The notes beneath the pieces are model-generated. The model was not told the DNA's origin. It did no database searches and saw only the letters and a list, made by a program, of their open reading frames with translations. Positions 1 to 11,291 of a stretch of 64,000 nucleotides of DNA are shown piece after piece. The translations under genes and the position numbers were made by a program. Within the stretch, counting starts at the first letter, position 1, and every line of letters begins with the position of its first letter. Source of the stretch: Nageia nagi (lineage: Eukaryota > Pinophyta); the NCBI GenBank assembly GCA_050084985.1, contig JBITNC010000002.1, positions 33,356,001-33,420,000 of the forward strand, written 5' to 3'.

Positions 1-1310
1 CAAAGAGCTTCATATTCAGCCACGTTATTTGAACATAACTAGGTGAGTCTGAAAGAAAATCTATGCACCTTACCAATTGGGTTGGTCAGGATAATCCCAG
101 CTCCGGATCCATTTTTGGATCTTGCCCCATCAAAAGACATCTCCCACATTTCATTTCTCATGAAATCTTCCCTTGTGAGTTCTGGGATGAAAGATTCCAG
201 CTCTATTAAATAATAATTTCCAAACTCCACGTCGTAGATGGTGTTGAGCATACTCATACTACAAGGGTCTTCGATTTGCAGCTCTTCTAGCAATTCGTTT
301 GATTCTTCCAATTCACCAAAGTTTGCACAAACCTCCTCCTTTTTCTCTACGTGAAACTCAAAAATTTCCTCATTATTCAGTCTTACCCTCTTATTCCCAC
401 AAGGGATCAAATAATGGGTGTAATCCATTGCTAGATAACCCCCTATCTTAGCTGTAAACTCTCTAGATAGACACAGCCCGAACAAAGGGGGCAGCTTAAC
501 AACTACAATTTCCTGAATAATAATTACAGAGGGACACTTATGTATTTTCAGGACTACATCCTTGATTACTCCTACTATTTTGACAGGTGTGGAATCCAGT
601 TGTAATACTTCGGTGGATGTTCTTGTCATAGGCAACCCCATTACATCGCACACTGCTTTAGGCATCACAGTAGTAGCTGCCCCAGAATCAACCAAACAAT
701 TATGGAGTACATATCCTTCGATTTCCAGAGTCATGTAAAAAGCTGGAGGTTTTTTCTTTCCCATCCTCGGATATTTCAATGTTTCAAAAAGATTAAGCAC
801 TCTTTCCATTCCTTCATTCAATGCTATAAGAGATGTTTTCAGTAAATCAATTTGTCTGGGAATTTTTAGAGCTTCAAACAAGGACACTCTCTTTGGATTT
901 CTCTTTAGCTTTGCCATAATGTTGAACTCTGGGATAGCCGGAGGTTCGCCAATTTTGTTTTTGAATCTATCGGTAAATTTTTCTTGAAGCTGTAGAGTAT
1001 CATCTTTTCTCTGGTGCTTGGTAAGTGAAGGGAACCTTAACCTTCGGAGATTTTGATCACTAGCTTTAGGCGTCAGTTTGGTTTTCGAAAATGGGAATTT
1101 TTGGGGAACCATTTCCTTTTTTGGGATCTTTTCCTTAGAACCGGGAACTGCATCTTGCCTTTTAGGAAACACTGCTTCGGAACTCTTTTGGGGTTCAACT
1201 TTTCTTTTCGGAATGCTAGAGACTAGGGGACTTTTTCCTGATCTTATTTCCACAGCAAAAACTCCTATATCTGCTGGTGCAAAATTCATCAGGTTCACAT
1301 TTTGGTTCAC
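1..1310 (-). pseudogene. pol: Protease plus archaeal-type RNase H region of G1 pol
   Basis: An open frame of 423 codons runs from 1310 to a TAG at 39-41, then the same frame continues to the window edge. Residues 1-185 are a basic, Lys/Pro-rich linker. Residues 190-300 are a retropepsin-type aspartic protease with the active-site triplet D208-S209-G210, and a second hydrophobic block ending in PPLFG. A linker rich in Glu follows. From residue 388 an RNase H fold begins: WEMSFDGARSKNGSGAG, first catalytic Asp at 394, then past the stop (TGG to TAG) the NNVAEYEAL motif with the second catalytic residue. This is the plant aRNH/RVT_3-type domain. It directly follows protease, with no RT between. 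The protein would be cleaved from a Gag-Pol polyprotein. Confidence 0.85.
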
Positions 1311-1619
1311 GTCTCAGCTACACCGGGCAGAGGAATACCCCCACTTCTTGATAGATACTCCTGGTACTGATAAATAGGGCATGTGGTTTATTCATGAGCA
1401 TCATTGCAGGCCAAACACAAACTCGTGGCTGATCCGAAAGAGGAAGCTTGGCTTACATCTTCATTCAACACATGCTGAGCTTTTTCTACAGTAGGATAAG
1501 GATATCTTCTTGCATTGTTTTGTCTGCTTAGAATGGTAATCTGGTTTGCCATATTTCTACACAAGTTTTAGAGTTCCTGAATCTTCGATGATGAAGCTAC
1601 TCCTTGATTCATATTAGGT

Positions 1620-2556
1620 TGATAAGGGCTGGTAAAGCCAAGGGAGCTCTAGGGACTTGCAAGGGTGATGGCCACTGTTGAACAGGAGCGGGGATGCTGG
1701 CCAGCGGTGGAGCCAAACTAATTGCTTGAGGTCTCAAAATTTATTGTTGAGCGGTTACTGGAAAATAAGGCATTGGCATGCGACTTGGCAATTTTCCAAT
1801 TGCAATAAGATAGGATTCAGCATACACTGCTTGTCTATAGACCTTCGGGAAAGTATTTACTCCAGAATTTTGGATTTGCAGAGAGAGATCCGGAGGAAAG
1901 GCTCTCAGGTAATACATTAAGGCTTGAAATTGCTGAGGCCTAACTGGCATTGGGATTCTCATCCAAGTTTTCTGGAATCTAATATTGAAATCAGGGATAT
2001 TTTCTTGCTCATATCTTTTGATTGAAGTGAACTATGTTAACAGGGAAAAAGGATCTCCTAATTCATTAAATTCCAAGATAAAGGGCTCTGCCAGTTGAGC
2101 CCAAGTGGTTATAGATCCATTAGGAAGGCCCATGTACCAATCTAGGACCTTTCCCTTGAAAGACTGAGCCAGTAATCTCACCATGACATCTTCATGCTGG
2201 ATATTATGAATCTTAGCTAGGCTAGCTACATCAACACAATGCTCATAAGCCGTTTTCTCTGAAGTTGCATCAAACTCTGAAAGGGTTTTGAAAACATTTG
2301 CTAGGATATCATGCAACACCATCAGGGCTATTGGTACCCCATTGTCCCATTCCGGATAAATATTTTGAGCTAGATTAGCCATTTTAGGAGAGGTATTTCT
2401 AGTGTGAAGATTGGATGATTTTGGCTTGATAAAGGATTTTAGGGAGCTGATACTATTCAGAGACTTGGACTTGATCAGGGTCTTTCTCTTAGGAGTATCT
2501 AACGTTCTAAAATCCAGTGCTTCTTTTGCTGCTCTAGTTTTAGATCTTGTCCACAT
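1620..2556 (-). pseudogene. gag: Gag of G1 (decayed)
   Basis: Retroelement capsid-type protein, which would form the cytoplasmic particle that packages element RNA. The frame opens with ATG at 2556 and reads 174 codons to a TAG at 2032-2034. It then continues in the same frame to another stop at 1741, followed by a Pro/Ala/Gln-rich stretch to about 1620. Conserved Gag features are the WYxGLP segment after a KGKVLDW stretch and, beyond the stop, an IPDFNIRFQKTW-like block matching the Gag of G2 (FIYDFNIIFERTW, about 11670-11712). The stop sits at a Gln codon (CAG to TAG). No zinc knuckle is seen. The N-terminal 57 residues before the second Met are basic and may be non-structural. Confidence 0.75.
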
Positions 2557-2675
2557 AAACTCTAGGTTGCAAAAGAAAATGACAGGTTCAAAAGCACATA
2601 TGATATTTACAAATAATTTGCTTTAATACATACCATAGATAGTGCTTCAGCAGAGTCGCCAATAAGTTTCTTCGT

Positions 2676-2693
2676 GTCCCACCGGGTGTGCCA
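2676..2693 (-). other. Candidate primer binding site of G1
   Basis: The minus strand reads TGGCACACCCGGTGGGAC about 11 bases after the proposed LTR end. Gypsy G2 has the related TGGCATGGCTAGTGGGAC in the same place (10922-10939), so the motif is conserved. I cannot name the tRNA. A second TGG-starting stretch on the minus strand (reading down from 2660) is an alternative. Confidence 0.45.
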
Positions 2694-2704
2694 AAAAGGA
2701 ATAC

Positions 2705-4497
2705 TGTTGATTAGGATTGTGTAATATATGCACTGCGAATAATCCTAACCAAAGTAAATCAAGAACAGACTATGGTGACAGTCTGATCTCCGGAGAAGGT
2801 TGGTTCCTTATACATTGGGTATAGGAGAAGTAACAGGAAAGAAAGTAAAAAGAGTATAGTGCGAGTAATTTAAGCAAAAGGCTTAGGGTAACAAGAAAGA
2901 AAATAAAAAGGAGTAGAGCGCAAGGAATTTAAGCAAAAAGGCTTAGGGTAACAAGAGAGAAAGCAAAGGTGGATCACTAGTTCAGCGCGGGCTTTCACAG
3001 TGTGTGAAACCTTGGTCTGAATCTAGTGTAGCAGCTACGGTACAAGCTCTCACTCTCTAATAGTTTCCCAGCTTTACTCTACCATGTAGCAGACACAGTT
3101 ATACTAGCAGCTCACGATTACCATTCAGGAAACAAGCCAAGCTGCCACAATGTAACCAAATTAAGAATGACAATTACGAGTGCTAGACAAGAATGGTCAA
3201 GATGGTATCATATTACTGATAAAAACTATAGGTCTTCGAGAACAAATGTAAAGAGCAATACTAGGGCTTTCGACCCTTCTTTCACTTTATTTTCATATAC
3301 TTATACTGAAGCAACAATAGTTACAAGAATTGCAGAATAGAAATATTTACAAAACAGCTTCAAGATTCTAGCCTTCTTTTAGCTGATACTACCTACATAC
3401 GCCACTTGGTAGAATATTACAAAACTGGGTAGATTACAGATGATACAGCTTCTTGATGACTGTGATCTGACTTCTCGTTGTCCTCGTCTCTTCTGGGATA
3501 TTCTATTTACTGGCTCCTGCTATTTGATCTCTCTTTGCTGTTCTCATCTCTACATTCCGGAATGCTCTATTCACTGGCTCTGGCTATTTGATCACTCCTT
3601 GCTGACCTCATCACTTTCGGGACCCGATTTCATTAAAAAATGTGAACATCGTTCTCCCCGTGATGTCATCTTCATACTTCCGGAATGCTCTACTCACTTT
3701 CTCCGGAACCCAGGCTTTTCCACAACTGAGCTTTTATCATTTCATTTCGGAATGCTTTATCTACTGACTCTGGCCTTTTTAATCACCCCTTGCTGATCTC
3801 ATCATCTTTGGAACCTGGTCTTTACCAAAATGCGACTATCTTATCCTCTGTGACATCATCATCTTATTCCGGACTGCTTTACTTTCAGAACACTTAATTT
3901 TTGGGCTCCGACTTCTTCGATTATCTCTTGCTGACCTCATCACTTCCGGGACCCGGTTTCATTCAAAAATGTGAACATTATCCTCCTCGTGACATCATCT
4001 TCATACTTTCGAAATGTTTTACTCACTTTCTCCGGAACCCGGGCTTTTTCACAACTGAGCTTTAGCCCTTCTTCTGTGACGTCGTTGTTTCATTCCGGAA
4101 TGCTTTATTTACTGACTCCGGCTTATTAATTCCCCTTGCTGATGTCATCTTTTTCGGAACCCGGTTTCATTCAAAATTGTGAACATCGTCCTCCCCGTGA
4201 CGTCATCTTCATACTTTCATAATGTTTTACTCACCGGCTCCGGCTATTTGATCACTCCTCGTTGACCTTATCACTTTTGGGATCCGATTTTGGGTTAAGG
4301 CCCGAAATCGCTGACGTCATCTTTTCCAGAACCCAGGTTACTCAACATTAACTTCGAGGGGCTTTTCTTCTTTCATAATGGTAATCATTTTCGGAAACGG
4401 TTCTTAAACCCATTGTGATTATGCTTAGCTTAAGTCACCTCCGGAAGTGATCATACTTTCAAAAAACCTTGGAGTAGTGATTATGTATTAATATACA
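2705..4497 (-). repeat. 5' LTR of Gypsy element G1 (about 1.79 kb)
   Basis: Bounded on the plus strand by TGTTGATTAG at 2705 and TATACA ending at 4497, giving TG...CA ends. It is richer in G+C and CpG than its surroundings. Positions 3400-4320 hold diverged internal repeats: a block at about 3598-3738 recurs at about 3928-4069 and in part at 4138-4233. There is no second LTR in the window, so the ends rest on terminal bases, the leader next to 2705 and the junction with Copia sequence at 4498. Confidence 0.65.
3661..4319. promoter_or_regulatory. Array of TGACGTCA (CRE/as-1-like bZIP) sites in the G1 LTR
   Basis: Perfect TGACGTCA palindromes occur at 4198-4205 and 4312-4319. One-base variants occur at 3661 (TGATGTCA), about 3850 and 3989 (TGACATCA), about 4076 (TGACGTCG) and about 4139 (TGATGTCA). 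Four of the five variants are what a single CpG transition would produce. TGACGTCA is a core target of plant bZIP/TGA factors, so these may be enhancer elements of the retrotransposon; function is inferred. Confidence 0.5.
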
Positions 4498-4539
4498 GGA
4501 ACCATCAAGAATGTGTTTGGGTAAAAAAGATTCTCTTAT
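4498..4539 (-). pseudogene. gag: Start of Copia gag in CopA, cut by G1
   Basis: The minus strand matches the first gag codons of CopB (27908 downward) and encodes ESFLPKHILDG. The start codon at 4537-4539 is ATA where CopB has ATG. The frame is cut after about 14 codons by the G1 insertion. CopC has the related FVPKHILDD at its gag start (44871). Confidence 0.7.
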
Positions 4540-7353
4540 TTGCTACATAAGAATATGAAAAATAATAAGCATGTGATTTAATAAACAACATTAATGGTTA
4601 AGTTTTAAACAAGTAAATAATACATGTTAAATCTAACACTAGAGTAAATAATACATGTTAAGTGCAAATGTTTTACAACTCAAATAATAATCCATTACCC
4701 AAATACTTTTGCCATCATAAGAATTGTAGATATAGAGTGATATTATTGAAGCTTGTTTTCTTGTCTAAAATTAGGCCTTCACCTAGATGCCTACACAAGA
4801 GGAGCCTAAGTACTACCAATCTTCAACTAGTTTGCCTTGGTTAGTATTATACTCTCACAAAGAGAAGTACCTACTATTTTTCAAGGTTATGACGTATATT
4901 GGATCAACAAAATTATTAATCTTGATTAGGTTTTAAGTTATCCTCCTAGTTTATCAGAATAATCCCTGAATGGATGGGCAAACATATGGTATCACTTCAC
5001 ACATGTCTATCCACCTATTGGAGTTATGTTTAGAACAATAGAGGACTTAGGGGTAATTGAGAAGTACATACTTTTCACCATTTGGATCGTTGAACTTAAA
5101 GGCTCCAATTCACCTGTCCTCACCTCATGGCTCTTCAAACAAGTCATGTTGTGGAATGTATGTGTAGATGTGTTCATTTTAGGGGGTTGGTCATACCAAT
5201 GTTTACATTTTTGTTTGCATAAGAAAATAAAGCAAAAATACGAAACATGGAAAAAAAGAGCATAAGTAAAACATCATCCATTCAAAATTTGAAACCTAAG
5301 TGTCCAATGTTCCTTATTTTGCACAAATTTATTTCATACTTTGCATAAGGAAGTAAAAAATTAGGTAGTGATCATAATTTAAAAAATTGAAGTAATAGAC
5401 ATGCATCATTTCATAAAAGTAATAAGCATGCATCATTACCATAGCTTAAAAAAATTTTAATTATGCATTATTTAAATTAAGAAAGGAACATGCCTCATCG
5501 TATTAAATTGCATAAGTTCATTTATTAACTTTGCAAAAAAATGATATATACTTAGCATGTATGAGAGACATCAAGGTTTATAAGCATAAAAAGATCTAAA
5601 GGTTAAGTAAAAAATCATAAATATTTTTCCCCTTTTTACTTAAAAAGATTCCTTTAATAAATTCTTAGTATAAAAAATTACCTAAGTAATTATGAAGGTA
5701 GACTATTGCATTTTGTATTTTTAATGCCAAAATTAGCAATTTTATTAAACATTAATAAAATTGCTAAACAAAATTTATCTAAGGCAAATTTTTAATCCTA
5801 AGTAAAAAAATTACCTTTTTACCTTCAAAAGAAATTATTTTTGGAGCATTAATGCCTAAAATACTTTATGCTAAAAAAATTTCTATATTCAAGGAAAAAA
5901 ATCATGATGAGAAAACATTTAATTGTACACTACATAATAAATGTCTCCATTTTAACAAGTAAAGATACTCGTCATGATTTAGAAGGCGTGTACTCAAAAA
6001 TACATATAACTAAACTATTTAATGAAAAATTTTACCTAAACACTTTAAGTAAAAAAAATATTCCAAGTCAAATATATTTAATGCTTCTAAGAACAAAAAG
6101 ATGGTCCCCCTCCCCCTTTTTGAAAACGTACAAGCAAACTCCAAGAAAAAAAATGTGTGGAAGGAAAATTAAAAAAAAGACATTAGAAAAATGAACCACA
6201 TGAATTAAAATAACATCGAACACTAATGCGCAAGATTAGAAGGAGAGAAGGGGTTGGTGAGGGGCGATTGAAGCAGTTGGCCGCGTAGGACTTCTGAGCT
6301 AAAAAAATCTCACTGCCATCCATGGGGGGGGTCATTAATTATGGTGAGGAGGGGTTCTGTTGGAGGTATCAACAGAGGGCATGAGGATCCGTGATGAGAA
6401 GGAGAGGCCCATCAATGGAGACGTTGTGAGGGTTAGGTTGGTTGCACGTAGTTGTGGCCATGATGAACTTGGAGCTCCTCTTCTGGGCTACCAATTGGTA
6501 TAATGGGTGGTCACAGATAAAGCCACCAACCAACATTTATTTATTATGCTTCTTGGCTTCCAATATCTTCCGTAGAGATTTGCCACACAAGGAGCGAAAA
6601 TGAATCAGGGTTTTGAAAGAATTGGGGGATTCTGCTGCTCCAAAAGAAGGGAAGGGAAGGTTGTATGAATTGTTTTTATAATGTTTTGTGGTTGATTTGA
6701 TCGCATCTCTCTTTGGCTTCAACTTATTAGCAAAACAAGACTACCCTAATATCAACTCTATTTATTGGTAATGGAGCTCTTGATGACACCATTATGTATT
6801 CTATTCAGAACATCCATGCAGGTAGATGTATATATTACCCTTTTTTTTGAATTTGTCCTTGACAAATGTGGATGCTTCACTCTTCCAAAAAAAAACATTA
6901 TTTAATTTGTGAACAACTACATCCCTCTTCTCTTAAAAAAATATATTGAGAAATAAATTTAATTTTTCTTTTTCTAAATCTTAGAAAAAATACATGATGC
7001 CAATTAAGTTGCAAAAAAAAAAAAAAACAAACATAAAATCTATATTTATGTGGTAAAAAAATGCAACCTTATTTTATAATAACAACATATTATTGTATTT
7101 TAAGTAATTTTTATAAAAAAAAGCTATATAAAAAAATTGCACAATAATAACATTGTTATTTTAAGCAAATTTTTTCTCAAAAAAAAAACTTGCAATTAAC
7201 ACAGATAATTTTAGTATCTTAAAGTAACACAAAAAATAACCAAGAAGGAAGGAATTTATACCTTCTTTTCATTTTAACTCAGTAATGAATTGTAGGAAGA
7301 GGAATGAAGGACACCAAAGATGTTGAAGAAGAGCTTCCACACTAAGCTCCCAA
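4540..7353 (-). other. 5' leader of CopA with a foreign-looking segment
   Basis: Untranslated leader, A+T-rich with many A and T runs. Parts match the CopB leader (27909-30750) and the CopE leader (56160-58928), for example the TTTTTACTTAAA landmark near 5632-5645. Between about 6190 and 6830 the composition changes to a G-rich patch (including an 8-G run near 6325) with no counterpart I can see in CopB or CopE. No known protein was recognised there. Confidence 0.6.
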
Positions 7354-7365
7354 GCTCTGATACCA
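7354..7365 (-). other. Primer binding site of CopA (initiator tRNA-Met)
   Basis: The minus strand reads TGGTATCAGAGC, the standard plant Copia primer site complementary to the 3' end of initiator tRNA-Met. It lies two bases after the 5' LTR. Confidence 0.9.
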
Positions 7366-7367
7366 AA

Positions 7368-7865
7368 TGAGAGAATTGAACTATAACATGAACAACTCTA
7401 AACTTTCAAGATCACATGAAAGCTCACAAATCACATATAATAAAGACACAATCAATCTCACAAAGATAACCCAAGATATAAGTGGTTCCTCCAACTAGGA
7501 AGACATCCACTAACTAGATCTCACTTCATTCACAATATGAACTCTTACAAACTTTCTAACCTCAATTACTAAACACTATCCACTAGCATAATTTTACTTC
7601 ATAAATTGGTGTGTAATCACAAATAGAGATCCTTCTATTTATAGGCCAAAATCCCTCTTTGGATCACCCTTTTACCCAATGGACAAAAGCATGACATGCA
7701 CATCTTTTTACCCAAGGGGCATGCTCATGACATGGAGTGTAAGACAAGTTACATTATCATATTCACTTAAATACTTAAGGTATAAAATGATACCCTTAAG
7801 TATTAATGACCTTGCATAGAAGATTATTACATAACCTTTACAATAATGCATTATACATTCCAACA
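7368..7865 (-). repeat. 5' LTR of CopA (498 bp)
   Basis: Starts TGAGAGAATT and ends ATTCCAACA on the plus strand. It aligns along its length with both LTRs of CopB. TATAAATA (minus strand) at 7636-7643 is the likely TATA box. An imperfect dyad with CTTAAGG arms lies at about 7768-7806, near the U3 end. Confidence 0.9.
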
Positions 7866-8517
7866 CAGTGCATTTGGTGCATAGGTTACTAGGCATAATG
7901 TGTCTGGGGTGCAAAATACTGAGAACATAGTGCATTGGATAATTTGTTAGAAAATATCCAATATTATGGTCAAACCTTTAACAAAGTAGGTATGCATATA
8001 CTCGTTGGAAAGGTATCTTTGAGCACTATCCAACATAAAAAGAATAAACTCAATTAGATGTATTTTCAAAATGTTATACTCTCTCAAAGTTGAATGATTT
8101 ATTTTTGCAAGTCTAGTTAATTTTCAATTGGTTTGATATTCAACTCGAATGATCTTCAATTGAGCTCTAATTCCAACATTCTCTCCTTGATGCTTAAGGG
8201 ACTTTTTCAAAAATCCAAAAGCATAGAAAAATTATAATAAACTTAATCTTTTTCATTCCCTCTAATCTTTCAAAAAGAAAACAAAGAACATAAAATACTC
8301 ACATTGGCACTCCTTCCACCTTTGGTGTGGTATCTCCTCCATCTTTGATGTTGCTCCTTCTTGCAAATAACTAAGTGCTCCTTTTCATGAGAAACTCCCC
8401 CTTCATCAAAAGCTTAATGTATTGACATTCCATCAATGCCAATGGTAATGGTTCTCAACAACCATTCTTGCTCATTATTTCTTACATATGTAACGTCACA
8501 CATAAAATCAATCAATT
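7866..8517. other. No gene seen; possible old LTR edge near 8180
   Basis: A+T-rich sequence. The bases at about 8170-8200 (ATTCCAACA followed by CTCTCCTTGATGC) resemble the 3' LTR end plus complement of a polypurine tract seen in minus-strand Copia copies here (23292-23312). No partner LTR was found, so this is only a suggestion. Confidence 0.25.
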
Positions 8518-9009
8518 TTACATAATGTAATGATTGTATTTCACATAAATCTCAACATATTTTTGGTTTCCATAATTTGAGTCCAAGTGACCCAAGCTCT
8601 TCTCTATTATCTTCTCCCAAGAAAGACTATTTAGAAATGTTGTCTCCATGAGGCAATCTTCAAGTGATGCCTTGATAAGACATACACCATCTTCTTTATT
8701 CATAATAGCCTTAGAGCTATCCTTCAAACATCTATCAAAGAAATCATTATTAAATGAATAAAGTAACAATATTGTTTAACCTCCAATGGTTATTTTTTGA
8801 GTAGATATCCATAAGCTTTCCTTTGATGTTACTTTTGAAGCAACTAAATCTTCAATCATAGTAAAGAACTCCCATGGTTCCTTTTTGCACAATGTTGCCT
8901 CTTTAAGACAAATCTTTATCACTCCAAGTGAGTGATCTCCATCCATAATTACCTCTTCAATATAATTCTTAATCTCTTTTTATCATGCCTCCATTACACC
9001 ATGAAGTCC
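8518..9009 (-). pseudogene. Unrecognised decayed frame, distal part, interrupted by G2
   Basis: Reading from 9009 down, the minus strand is mostly open, with stops near 8980 and at the join near 8773. It contains a GDHSLGV motif, a KEPWEFF segment and, from 8769 to 8518, Cys/Glu-rich stretches such as CLIKASLEDCLMET. The same style of repeat (DHS, CLMEE) fills the minus strand at 31692-33226. The two parts are separated exactly by Gypsy G2 and its target-site duplication, so they were probably one frame. I do not recognise the family; it may be a host gene or part of an older element. Confidence 0.4.
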
Positions 9010-10905
9010 TATATTCTTCCACAATTACACTTTGAGGATGGGTTCATGCTCTAGCATTCTTTATTATTTTATTATTTTGAATAAACCATTCTTAACTTTC
9101 ACTTCCTTATCCTCTTTCACATGTATTTTGCCTCTTTGTAAATATTGTCTTAAGTCTAAAGAGTTTTGGGTATTATCAGTATTTGAGAACTGTTTATGTA
9201 TATATGAGTTCTAGGTATTTTAATTCAAAAGGTCTAGTTGCTATCTAGCAAGTGTTGTGGTAAATCTCAAGAATATACATCAATTGATTTAGCTATCTTT
9301 CTAAGAACTCTATGTATATATGAGTCATAGTTTGTAGATTTTTATCTAAGTCACGATCGGAAACAAATGTATTATATTCGGATAATACTATAATAAATAA
9401 GGGAAGTATACCTCTGATTCAAGTCCAAGAGTTATTGTAAATATAAGTTTAGGTCATATCTATGTCTCTAGTGGGTGATATTAGACCCCACCATTGTTCA
9501 GAAAGTCTTAACCCAACAATTAGAATTTGTGAAAAATGTTGCAAGTAGATCAATTACATCCCATTGATTTTCATTAGTGATATCACCATTTTTGAGTGAA
9601 ATCAATGGGTCCCAAGATAAGAAATAACAAAGCAATGTTTTATTTAGTAAGAGATATTTTATAAGAAATCACATAGGACCCATCGATTTTGAGTGATGAT
9701 GTTAGAACTTTTAGCTAAAATCAATGGGTCTTAGGATAAAGAATAGCAATAAATACTACATGAAGATAATAAAATAAAGCCCATCAATTTTCAATGATGA
9801 CATCACACCTTTTGCCTAAAACCCACAGGTACTAAGATAAGCCTAATCATCACTAAAGCCTGATAAGAAGAGAGAAAACCCATTAGATTAAAAGAAGAAT
9901 GATGGGTAAGAAGTAATGCTTGAGTCCACTTGATCTTAAGTGTTTGACCCCTAGAGATCTATCAATGTGTCGACTACAACTCATTTTCACATGATAGAAG
10001 TAGTTTCTTCTTGGAATTCAATGATAAATTGTTTATTACCCTCATTATTCTATGCAACTAGAAATATAGTGTTGATCATTAATAAGTTGTGGAGAAGTAG
10101 ATAGCTATTGATAATGCACAATGTTGGATCGTACCAATCAAGTTACACACAAGTGCATCTTCAATTAGCTACAAAACCAGGAGAAAGTAGTCAATGAAAA
10201 ATTAGGAAGATTGCAACTTAATCAATACAACTATTCAAAAAATTTCAAATTCCTAGACTATGGTGCTATTAGTACTTGATTACTTGGGTAATTTGACACA
10301 GTTGTAATATTAATTGTAAATAGTTTTCCTTACTATTTTCAATCAAAAGGAGTATTTATGTATATTAATGATAGATAACCACTCAGTTGAGATGTAAATT
10401 TATAAATAGTGTACTATTATAAGTCCTAAAGGTAAGATATTTTAGCAAATTTGCCCAAGTCTATAAGATGCTTCTATATATGATAATGCAATATGATAAT
10501 GCTTTGCCCTTTTGAACCTGTAACACTTTATGAATGTTATATATGAGATGCTATCTTAAGTTGTGGCTGTGTATTGTGATTGCAAGACCCTAAGGGTAAG
10601 ATAGTTTGCTATTCTTAATCTTAGTTATGGATTGATACCTATGCTGCAATGCCTGAGCTACATATTTTTTATTTACTTTTAGTCTAATGTGTTCATCTCT
10701 TTCTTGTTACTCTTTACCTTTTATTTCTTTCTTGTTACTTTTGACCTTCTTAATTTATAGGAACCGACCTACAACTCGAAGATTGAGTAGAAAACTAACA
10801 CAAGTACATCCCCACGACTTTCTACTCTTTTAAAGACCCTACTATTACGGGCAATGTAGAACACGACTAGACCAAACCCTTGAGGTTACATTATATCAAT
10901 CAATA
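9010..10905 (+). repeat. 5' LTR of G2 (about 1.9 kb)
   Basis: Aligns with 21357-22803 and 31253-31686. The first bases are TATATTC where the other copy has TGTATTC, so the TG start has mutated; both copies end TCAATA. Positions 10441-10470 preserve the uninterrupted version of the site where CopB inserted in the other LTR. Confidence 0.85.
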
Positions 10906-10921
10906 GTAGTAGTTCCATTTT

Positions 10922-10939
10922 TGGCATGGCTAGTGGGAC
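10922..10939 (+). other. Candidate primer binding site of G2
   Basis: TGGCATGGCTAGTGGGAC begins about 16 bases after the LTR and resembles the G1 motif at 2676-2693. The tRNA is not identified. Confidence 0.45.
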
Positions 10940-11291
10940 ATGAACTAAATTCCATATTTAGTGGGCATAAATAGATGAGATAACTATGTCTGGTAGGCTA
11001 TCAATTATCATTCTTTAAAGATTATAAGGTTCTTATCATCTTATTAATAAATCTATTATCAACCAATCAATATTTTGAACCCTGGCATCTCCAAAATGCA
11101 AACTTACTAGAAGTAATGCTAAAAATTCCATCAAAAAGCCTAGATTTCAAGAGCTGTTAGTTCCTCACAGGAGGACTAGGTGAAATATTTTTTGAATTAT
11201 ATACCCTAAAATTCCCTTAAGGGCTATTCCATTATCAGTTGTATTTAATTCTACCTCAAAAAATCCTTTAATTAATTCAACTACTTCAAGC

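Larger units (their letters stand above)
1..4497 (-). mobile_element. Tat-like Ty3/Gypsy LTR retrotransposon G1, 5' part only
   Basis: On the minus strand the order is 5' LTR (2705-4497), primer-site-like leader, gag (about 2556-1620), then protease and an RNase H domain running off the window start. RT, RNase H, integrase and the 3' LTR must lie outside. The right edge ends TATACA and abuts sequence that matches the gag start of a Copia element (compare 27869-27908), so G1 inserted into that element. The likely target-site duplication is the 5 bases at 4498-4502; its partner is off-window. The family call rests on the Gag, the protease and the plant-type extra RNase H. Confidence 0.85.
4498..7865 (-). 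mobile_element. Ty1/Copia element CopA, 5' end only in window
   Basis: On the minus strand: 5' LTR 7368-7865, primer site 7354-7365, a 2.8-kb leader and the first gag codons, then the junction with Gypsy G1 at 4498. The rest of CopA is presumably beyond the window start, on the far side of G1. The LTR and leader match CopB (22804-31247). Bases 7866-7870 (CAGTG) should be the target-site duplication; the partner is off-window. Confidence 0.85.

Noticed and set aside
1078-1377. 99-codon plus-strand frame
   Set aside because: Antisense to the open G1 protease/RNase H frame; no independent coding sign.
3440-3796. 118-codon plus-strand frame
   Set aside because: Lies in the repeated LTR blocks of G1 and has no known similarity; better explained as LTR.
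8170-8200. LTR end plus polypurine-tract-like sequence of another Copia element
   Set aside because: No partner LTR or target duplication found, so not called as an element.
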